A DNA stretch of 64,000 nucleotides from CAZAPO01 sp044841755 (GTDB taxonomy: Bacteria; Bacteroidota; Bacteroidia; Flavobacteriales; Flavobacteriaceae). Below are positions 59,073-64,000 of this stretch, one piece after another. Every line of letters begins with the position of its first letter. Position 1 is the first letter of the stretch. The stretch spans positions 310,001 to 374,000 of the forward strand of contig JAXOFM010000001.1 of the NCBI GenBank assembly GCA_044841755.1, in the 5' to 3' direction. Both the position numbers and the translations under genes were made by a program. The notes beneath the pieces were generated by a model, which did no database searches, was not told the DNA's origin, and was given only the letters and a program-made list of their open reading frames with translations.

Positions 59073-60389
59073 ATGAGTACGAAAACAATTCCATTTGTTG
59101 CCAATAAAGTAAAGGACATGTCTTTAGCGGCTTGGGGAAGAAAAGAGATTGAATTGGCTGAAGCGGAAATGCCTGGACTTATGAGTTTGAGGGAAGAGTA
59201 TAAAGACTCTCAACCTCTTAAAGGTGCGCGTATTGCTGGATGTTTACATATGACCATTCAAACTGCTGTTTTAATTGAAACACTGGTGGCGCTGGGTGCT
59301 GAAGTAACTTGGAGTTCTTGTAACATCTTCTCAACTCAAGATCAAGCAGCAGCAGCCATAGCTGAAGCAGGTATTGCAGTTTATGCTTGGAAAGGAATGA
59401 CTGAAGAAGAATTTGACTGGTGTATCGAGCAAACTTTGTTCTTTGGAGAAGAAAGAAAACCATTAAATATGATTCTTGACGATGGTGGAGATCTTACCAA
59501 TATGGTTCTGGATAATTATCCAGAACTGGTTTCTGGAATAAATGGTTTAAGCGAGGAGACCACTACTGGAGTTCATCGTTTATACGAGCGTATGAAAAAT
59601 GGTACTTTACCAATGCCTGCTATAAATGTTAATGATTCGGTAACGAAGAGTAAGTTTGATAATAAATATGGTTGTCGCGAAAGTGCTGTAGATGCTATTA
59701 AGCGTGCAACAGATATTATGATTGCAGGAAAACGTGTAGTTGTTTGTGGATATGGAGATGTTGGTAAAGGTACAGCTGCCTCGTTCAGAGGTGCTGGAGC
59801 TATTGTTACGGTAACTGAGATCGATCCTATTTGTGCATTACAAGCTGCGATGGATGGTTATGAAGTGAAAAAATTAGAATCGGTTGTTAAAACTGCTGAT
59901 ATTGTAATTACAACTACTGGAAATAAGGATATTGTTCAAGGGATTCATTTTGAAGGTTTAAAGGACAAAGCCATTGTTTGTAATATTGGTCACTTCGATA
60001 ACGAAATTGATATGGCTTGGTTGAACGAAAACCATGGAGATACAAAAGTTGAGATTAAACCTCAAGTTGATAAGTATACAGTTAACGGTAAGGATGTTAT
60101 CATTTTAGCCGAAGGACGTTTGGTGAACCTTGGTTGTGCAACAGGGCATCCAAGTTTTGTAATGAGTAATTCTTTCACTAACCAAACTTTGGCTCAAATA
60201 GAACTTTGGACAAACAAAGACGCTTATGAAAATAAAGTGTATATGCTACCTAAACATTTGGATGAAAAAGTAGCGAAGTTACACCTTGAAAAAATTGGAG
60301 TTGAATTAACCGAGTTAAGAGAAGATCAAGCCGATTATATTGGTGTTAAGGTTGAAGGACCTTTTAAACCAGAATATTATAGATACTAG
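59073..60389 (+). CDS. ahcY: Adenosylhomocysteinase
   Basis: 438 residues from the ATG at 59073. Nine upstream codons begin at TTG within a leader hairpin and are excluded. The conserved NAD-binding VVVCGYGDVGKGTAASFRG and catalytic DDGGDLTNM, NDSVTKSKFDN and CATGHPSFVMSNSF are present. The enzyme splits S-adenosylhomocysteine into adenosine and homocysteine, protecting methyltransferases from product inhibition. A TATCTTTG promoter and structured leader precede it; a terminator follows. Confidence 0.97.
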   Translation: MSTKTIPFVANKVKDMSLAAWGRKEIELAEAEMPGLMSLREEYKDSQPLKGARIAGCLHMTIQTAVLIETLVALGAEVTWSSCNIFSTQDQAAAAIAEAGIAVYAWKGMTEEEFDWCIEQTLFFGEERKPLNMILDDGGDLTNMVLDNYPELVSGINGLSEETTTGVHRLYERMKNGTLPMPAINVNDSVTKSKFDNKYGCRESAVDAIKRATDIMIAGKRVVVCGYGDVGKGTAASFRGAGAIVTVTEIDPICALQAAMDGYEVKKLESVVKTADIVITTTGNKDIVQGIHFEGLKDKAIVCNIGHFDNEIDMAWLNENHGDTKVEIKPQVDKYTVNGKDVIILAEGRLVNLGCATGHPSFVMSNSFTNQTLAQIELWTNKDAYENKVYMLPKHLDEKVAKLHLEKIGVELTELREDQADYIGVKVEGPFKPEYYRY

Positions 60390-60420
60390 TTTAGATTTCT
60401 AGACTGTCAGATATTTAGAA

Positions 60421-60446
60421 CCCTCACAACAATGTGAGGGTTTTTT
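60421..60446 (+). terminator. Rho-independent terminator after ahcY
   Basis: CCCTCACA (60421-60428) pairs with TGTGAGGG (60433-60440), then six T residues. Confidence 0.95.
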
Positions 60447-60456
60447 ATTTCCAACA

Positions 60457-60488
60457 AAAAACCCTTTCTGTTTCCAGAAAGGGTTTTT
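60457..60488 (-). terminator. Bidirectional terminator after rpmA
   Basis: AAAAACCCTTTCTG (60457-60470) pairs perfectly with CAGAAAGGGTTTTT (60475-60488), loop TTTC. On the reverse strand it ends the rplU-rpmA transcript. Confidence 0.95.
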
Positions 60489-60510
60489 GATGTATGATTT
60501 ATAAAAAATC

Positions 60511-60771
60511 TTAAGCTTCAAATGGATCTATTGAAACAAATGATTTTCCATTTTTCTTTTTCTCAAATCTTACGATACCATCAACTTTAGCATGTAATGT
60601 ATGATCTTTCCCAGCGTAAACATTTTCACCTGGATTGTGTGCTGTACCTCTTTGTCTTACAATGATGTTTCCAGCTACGGCAGCTTGACCACCAAAAATC
60701 TTAACACCTAATCGTTTCGATTCTGATTCTCTACCGTTTTTCGAACTACCTACTCCTTTTTTATGAGCCAT
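60511..60771 (-). CDS. rpmA: 50S ribosomal protein L27
   Basis: 86 residues, start MAHKKGVGSSKNGRESES, then GNIIVRQRGTAHNPGENV and DGIVRFEKKKNGKSFVS. The standard protein. It lies downstream of rplU (L21), the universal pairing, and the N-terminus is the AHKKG form that needs no propeptide removal. Confidence 0.98.
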   Translation of the reverse strand: MAHKKGVGSSKNGRESESKRLGVKIFGGQAAVAGNIIVRQRGTAHNPGENVYAGKDHTLHAKVDGIVRFEKKKNGKSFVSIDPFEA

Positions 60772-60798
60772 CTTATTTCGATTTTAGTTGTTGAACAA

Positions 60799-61314
60799 TT
60801 AACTTAAAGCTGCTATTAAATCGGCTTTCTTCATTGAAGAAATTCCAGTAATTCCTTTAGCCTTAGCCATCTCTTTTAATTGAGCAACCGTCATTTTGCT
60901 TAAATCTTGAGTAGCCTCTGCTGCTGGTTTAGCTTCTGCCTTTGGAGCTTCAGCTTTAGGTTCAGCTTTCTTTGCTTTAGCAGGAGCTGCTTTTTTAGCT
61001 CCAGAAGCAACAATATTTTCAATTTGAATCTCTGTCAAGTATTGACGGTGGCCATTCTTTACTCTATAGCCTTTACGTCTTTTCTTCTTGAACACGATTA
61101 CTTTATCACCTTTAAGGTGCTTTAGGACTTTTGCTCCAACTTGAGCTCCGTCTATAGCTGGGGCGCCTACAGTAACTTTGTCACCTTCACCAATTAGAAG
61201 AACGTTATCGAAAGATACTTTCTTTCCTTCTTCTGTTTGTAAACGGTGAACAAACACTTTTTGGTCTTTTTCAACTTTAAATTGTTGCCCTGCTATCTCT
61301 ACAACTGCGTACAT
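60799..61314 (-). CDS. rplU: 50S ribosomal protein L21 with Rho-N/SAP-like C-terminal extension
   Basis: 171 residues against about 103 usually. Residues 1-103 are L21 (MYAVVEIAGQQFKVEKDQ, HLKGDKVIVFKKKRRKGYRVKNGHRQ). Then an Ala/Lys/Pro/Glu linker, and residues 137-171 (DLSKMTVAQLKEMAKAKGI, SSMKKADLIAAL) resemble the Rho N-terminal or SAP-type helix-extended-helix fold that can bind nucleic acid. Such fusions occur in other Bacteroidota. The promoter at 61366-61396 is a consensus match. Confidence 0.95.
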   Translation of the reverse strand: MYAVVEIAGQQFKVEKDQKVFVHRLQTEEGKKVSFDNVLLIGEGDKVTVGAPAIDGAQVGAKVLKHLKGDKVIVFKKKRRKGYRVKNGHRQYLTEIQIENIVASGAKKAAPAKAKKAEPKAEAPKAEAKPAAEATQDLSKMTVAQLKEMAKAKGITGISSMKKADLIAALS

Positions 61315-61365
61315 AGCGTAACGTTTAAAATATTATTAATTAAAAATTATTCAAAAAAATGAGTG

Positions 61366-61396
61366 CAAATATAAGGCTATTTCATTAAACTACAAA
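61366..61396 (-). promoter_or_regulatory. Promoter of rplU-rpmA
   Basis: On the reverse strand TTTG (61393-61396) and TATATTTG (61366-61373) are separated by 19 bases, a full Bacteroidota -33/-7 match. Confidence 0.8.
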
Positions 61397-61410
61397 TGTT
61401 TCATCTCTAT

Positions 61411-61854
61411 TTATTGTTGATTTTGAGAAGGTTTAAAAAGCTGCATAAAAGACAATGTAAGAACTACCGTTGTGCAAAATCCCATTAGTGAAACAATTAA
61501 AACAATAGATCCAATTCCGGCTGGAAAATAATCATTAAACCTTTCTAACAACAGTATGAGAAAATCTGGGTTCAATTCTGTAGCATAAAAAGTGAAGAAA
61601 ATGGTGAAAAGAACTGTGGCAATAAACCCTGTGATTAACCCAACTTTAAATCCGTTAATGTAATTGAAAGCATTTCCTTCTCGGTATTTGTATGATTTTA
61701 TGGCTTCATAAATTCCAAAGGCCGTAATAACCGCATTAAACAAACTATATATTGGATTAGAATGAACTTTAAATAAAGAAAGTATTAAAAAGAAAGCAAT
61801 AAGTAAACCACTTATCATGATACCGAATCGAACAGGAAGAGCAAAAGTTTTCAT
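61411..61854 (-). CDS. DUF4199 membrane protein
   Basis: 147 residues with four hydrophobic helices (10-28, 34-48, 70-88, 110-132). The segment AIKSYKYREGNAFNYINGFKVGLITGFIATVLFTIF matches the DUF4199 family of Bacteroidota. Function is unknown. It is monocistronic. An inverted repeat (TAACCTT/AAGGTTA, 61854-61882) abuts the start codon. Confidence 0.85.
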   Translation of the reverse strand: MKTFALPVRFGIMISGLLIAFFLILSLFKVHSNPIYSLFNAVITAFGIYEAIKSYKYREGNAFNYINGFKVGLITGFIATVLFTIFFTFYATELNPDFLILLLERFNDYFPAGIGSIVLIVSLMGFCTTVVLTLSFMQLFKPSQNQQ

Positions 61855-61990
61855 AACCTTGTTGTTTTATTGTTTAAGGTTACAGTTCATTTTAGGTATA
61901 ATAACAAAGCACTTTAAATTTCGGAAAAAAATGCCTTGTATCCAATTTTTACTTTAAAATCGCTTCTTAAAGTTGTTCATATATGGGAGA

Positions 61991-62866
61991 TTAGTTATTC
62001 TTATTAGCCATATAAATTCCCAAAAGTATAAGAATTGTCGCCAAACCTTGTATTACGCTAAAACCTTCTCCGTCTAAAACTCCCCATATTAAAGCAACAA
62101 CTGGCATTGAATAGGTAACCGAAGAAGCAAAAACAGGAGTTGACATTTGAACTAGCTTGTTAAAAAGTACTTTTGCCATGGCTGTTCCAAAAGCCGAGAG
62201 AATAATAACATATCCCACAGACTTTACAAAAGCTTCATTCTGAAAGCTTGCTTTATCTACAAAATCTGTAGAAAATAAAACGATTATCGCAGGAATCATG
62301 ATTGCGGTGAAATTTCCAACGGCAATGGTAATAGCCTTAACTTCTTGAAGATGTTTCTTTATTATATTCACATTGGTTCCATACATAATGGTTGCCATTA
62401 CAACAAATCCAGCATAGAGATAGTTTTGATCAGGATTAAGATCTGCCCCTTTCAATATTAGCAATGCAGTACCAATGAAACCAATAATCACTCCAATTAT
62501 TTGACGTGTTGACGAAGCTATCTTAAATATTGAAAACCCAATAAGAATTGTGTTCAAAGGAGTCAACGAATTTAAAATAGAAGCGACAGCGCTATCAATT
62601 TCGGTTTCAGCAAACGCAAACAGAAATGCTGGAAAGAAAGTCCCTATAAACCCAGAAATTATAAGCCATTTCCATTGTTTTACTTTGATATTTTTAAGTG
62701 TGTGAAATCCAAAAATGAAGATGAAAATTCCCGAAATGACAATACGAAGTGCTCCCAATTGCAAAGGAGTAAGACCAATTAATCCTTTTTTAATCAGAAT
62801 AAAAGAACTTCCCCATATTAAGGAAAGAATTGCTAAGTATATCCACTTTTTATTTCCTGGATGCAT
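61991..62866 (-). CDS. EamA/DMT-family transporter
   Basis: 291 residues, ten membrane helices in two repeats. Opening LAILSLIWGSSFILIKKGL and the signature LNSLTPLNTILIGF and ASSVTYSMPVVALIWGVLDGE in the second half are typical of EamA exporters. The substrate is unknown. It is more similar in style to YdcZ/RhaT-type members than to the 38.3 kb transporter and is not an obvious duplicate. Confidence 0.88.
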   Translation of the reverse strand: MHPGNKKWIYLAILSLIWGSSFILIKKGLIGLTPLQLGALRIVISGIFIFIFGFHTLKNIKVKQWKWLIISGFIGTFFPAFLFAFAETEIDSAVASILNSLTPLNTILIGFSIFKIASSTRQIIGVIIGFIGTALLILKGADLNPDQNYLYAGFVVMATIMYGTNVNIIKKHLQEVKAITIAVGNFTAIMIPAIIVLFSTDFVDKASFQNEAFVKSVGYVIILSAFGTAMAKVLFNKLVQMSTPVFASSVTYSMPVVALIWGVLDGEGFSVIQGLATILILLGIYMANKNN

Positions 62867-62925
62867 GCTTGCTCATTGACTATGCAAAAGTGCTAATTTT
62901 AACTGCAATTAAAAGTATTTATTAG

Positions 62926-62933
62926 TAATTTTG
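62926..62933 (+). promoter_or_regulatory. -7 promoter element for the HMA lipoprotein gene
   Basis: TAATTTTG lies 24 bases before the ATG at 62958; no -33 box was recognised. Confidence 0.4.
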
Positions 62934-62957
62934 TATTCATCACAATACTTATTACTT

Positions 62958-63467
62958 ATGAACACATTGAAAAATATTCTTGCCCTAGTTATGGTTACTT
63001 TTTTGGTTGTCGCATGTAAAAATGAAAAGCAACCGGAAGTAAAGACTGTAGAGACTGAAGTTGCTGCTAAAACTGAAAAAGTTTTAAATCCAGACGCCAC
63101 TTATATTAAATCTGAGTTCACTATTGATGGGATGACTTGTGAAATTGGTTGCGCTAAACTAATTCAAAGAAAGATTGATAAAATGGATGGTGTGAAAACT
63201 GTTAAAGTTGATTTTGAAAGAAAGCTAGCTATGGTTGAGTATGACGAAGCTATGGTTGATCACTCATCATTGGAAGCCACTGTTACTAAAGCATCAGACA
63301 CTTACAAAGTGAGTGATATAAAGAATGTTGATTCTTTCTCAGCAAAAAAGGAATGTAAAGAAGATTGTAAAATGGCTTGCTGTAAAGACAAAACTGAAGC
63401 CGAAAAGAAAGCTTGCGCTGAAAACTGCACAAAACCATGTTGTGCTGAAAAAAAGGTAAAGGCATAA
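62958..63467 (+). CDS. Heavy-metal-associated (HMA) lipoprotein with cysteine-rich tail
   Basis: 169 residues from the ATG at 62958; nine upstream codons begin at TTG and precede the signal peptide. Lipobox LVVAC (Cys20). Residues 53-118 are an HMA fold: FTIDGMTCEIGCAKLIQRK, in which the metal pair is C61-x3-C65, one residue longer than the usual CxxC. The C-terminus carries eight cysteines as two C-x3-C-x3-C-C units. Metal (copper-like) binding in the periplasm is likely; the partner is unknown. It lies upstream of a DUF1080 gene. Confidence 0.87.
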   Translation: MNTLKNILALVMVTFLVVACKNEKQPEVKTVETEVAAKTEKVLNPDATYIKSEFTIDGMTCEIGCAKLIQRKIDKMDGVKTVKVDFERKLAMVEYDEAMVDHSSLEATVTKASDTYKVSDIKNVDSFSAKKECKEDCKMACCKDKTEAEKKACAENCTKPCCAEKKVKA

Positions 63468-63497
63468 CTGCTGTTTAATTTTATCTTCTTAATTACC

Positions 63498-64000
63498 TTG
63501 AGACGTTTTTTATTCCCTATTTTTCTTGGTTGCATATTAAGCTGCTCTCAAGTAAAAAATGAATCTCCTCATTGGGTAGACCTTTTTAATGGGCAGAATC
63601 TTGATGGTTGGAAAATTCTTGGAGGTTCGGCTACCTATGATGTTATTGACAATACGATTGTTGGAACTTCTCAATTAAACACTTCAAATACTTTTTTAAC
63701 CACTAAAGAATTATACTCTGATTTTATTCTGGAATTGGAATACAAAGTGGACCCAAGATTAAATTCTGGAATTCAAATACGAAGCAATAGTATTCCTGAA
63801 TACTATAATGGCAGCGTTCATGGTTACCAAGTGGAAATTGACCCTTCGGATCGTGCGTGGAGCGGTGGAATCTATGACGAGTCTAGAAGAGGATGGTTAA
63901 ACCCATTGACAAAAAACCCAACAGCACAAAAAGCTTTCAAGCAAAATGAATGGAACAAATATAGAGTTGAAGCCACAGGTGACACCATAAAAACATGGAT
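63498..64000 (+). CDS. DUF1080 (3-keto-disaccharide hydrolase type) lipoprotein, cut by window end
   Basis: At least 167 codons, open to the window end. The start is TTG at 63498; no ATG is available in frame after the previous stop. A lipobox ILSC follows the hydrophobic leader. The domain shows DLFNGQNLDGWKILGG, YSDFILELEYKV, SGIQIRSNS, GYQVEIDPSD and the NEWNKYRVEATGD segment typical of DUF1080. Members cleave or bind sugars in polysaccharide use; the substrate is unknown. Confidence 0.87.
   Translation, partial: MRRFLFPIFLGCILSCSQVKNESPHWVDLFNGQNLDGWKILGGSATYDVIDNTIVGTSQLNTSNTFLTTKELYSDFILELEYKVDPRLNSGIQIRSNSIPEYYNGSVHGYQVEIDPSDRAWSGGIYDESRRGWLNPLTKNPTAQKAFKQNEWNKYRVEATGDTIKTW

Noticed and set aside
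61854..61882. TAACCTT/AAGGTTA pair at the DUF4199 start codon as a regulatory hairpin
   Set aside because: Only seven pairs with an AT-rich 15-base loop; little to distinguish it from chance.
1..64000. CRISPR arrays, insertion sequences, prophage genes, tRNA or rRNA genes
   Set aside because: None was seen. No regularly spaced repeats, transposase motifs or integrase motifs appear, and no cloverleaf structure was recognised in the intergenic gaps.

Overview
The window is chromosomal DNA of an AT-rich member of the Bacteroidota, almost certainly family Flavobacteriaceae. The evidence is of several kinds. There are type IX secretion (T9SS) sorting domains ending in R-K-L-V-V/I-R. Promoter -7 boxes follow the Bacteroidota consensus TAnnTTTG. 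Shine-Dalgarno sites are nearly absent. The families DUF3098, DUF4199, DUF4271, DUF4296 and DUF4301 are typical of the group, as are an S16 with a long acidic tail and a DNA polymerase III alpha subunit that begins with its own DEDDh exonuclease. I see no rRNA, tRNA, CRISPR array, insertion sequence or prophage. No gene-free stretch exceeds 300 bases. The longest, 53984-54235, holds a TPP riboswitch and a dispersed repeat.

Layout. 1-3544: dnaE (reverse, cut by the window edge). 3.7-8.5 kb: lactonase lipoprotein, rpsP-rimM-trmN6, gamma-glutamyltransferase. 8.5-13.6 kb: DDAH-like amidinohydrolase, Rieske oxygenase, glutaryl-CoA dehydrogenase with an unusual leader, SGNH lipoprotein, metallophosphoesterase. 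13.6-18.2 kb (reverse): ferredoxin and ferredoxin reductase, NifU-like and Mrp iron-sulfur factors, an alkyltransferase-like protein, a LysE exporter, trmB. 18.3-23.6 kb: glycosyltransferase, PhoR/PhoB-like two-component pair, two T9SS proteins, a LuxE-like protein. 23.8-32.3 kb: tyrS, an SDR, DUF4296 lipoprotein-dihydroorotase-glycosyltransferase, DUF4271-hemD, pckA, DUF423. 32.4-34.3 kb: saccharopine dehydrogenase family protein with an Lrp regulator. 34.3-38.2 kb: zinc peptidase, SemiSWEET, leuS. 38.3-44.2 kb: transporter, panE, ftsX, small lipoprotein, DUF3098, uppP, truB, TonB-like protein. 44.1-49.1 kb: thioredoxin-fold protein, tag, two tandem PPK2 kinases, aat, DUF3127, flavin reductase. 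49.2-51.8 kb: histidine kinase, HIT, greA with a two-hairpin leader, degenerate Rieske-like lipoprotein. 51.9-58.9 kb: the thiamine region. 59-64 kb: ahcY, rplU-rpmA, DUF4199, an EamA transporter, a copper-type lipoprotein, and a partial DUF1080 protein.

The most interesting part is 51.9-57.6 kb. A TPP riboswitch (54108-54186, reverse) sits upstream of a TonB-dependent receptor. Just upstream on the same strand are a small protein resembling the YkoF/MTH1187 thiamine-binding family, a PnuC-type transporter and a NadR-like P-loop kinase, all with overlapping reading frames. Together these look like a complete thiamine salvage route: outer-membrane import, possible binding, inner-membrane facilitation, and trapping by phosphorylation. 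Only the receptor has a visible riboswitch, and a dispersed repeat lies between the aptamer and its start codon. DUF4301 and arfB lie inside the same run. Other points to check are the greA leader, the gcdH leader, the degenerate Rieske-like lipoprotein, a likely frameshift at 41.2 kb, a dihydroorotase with Gln for a metal-binding His, and an Mrp without its CxxC motif.
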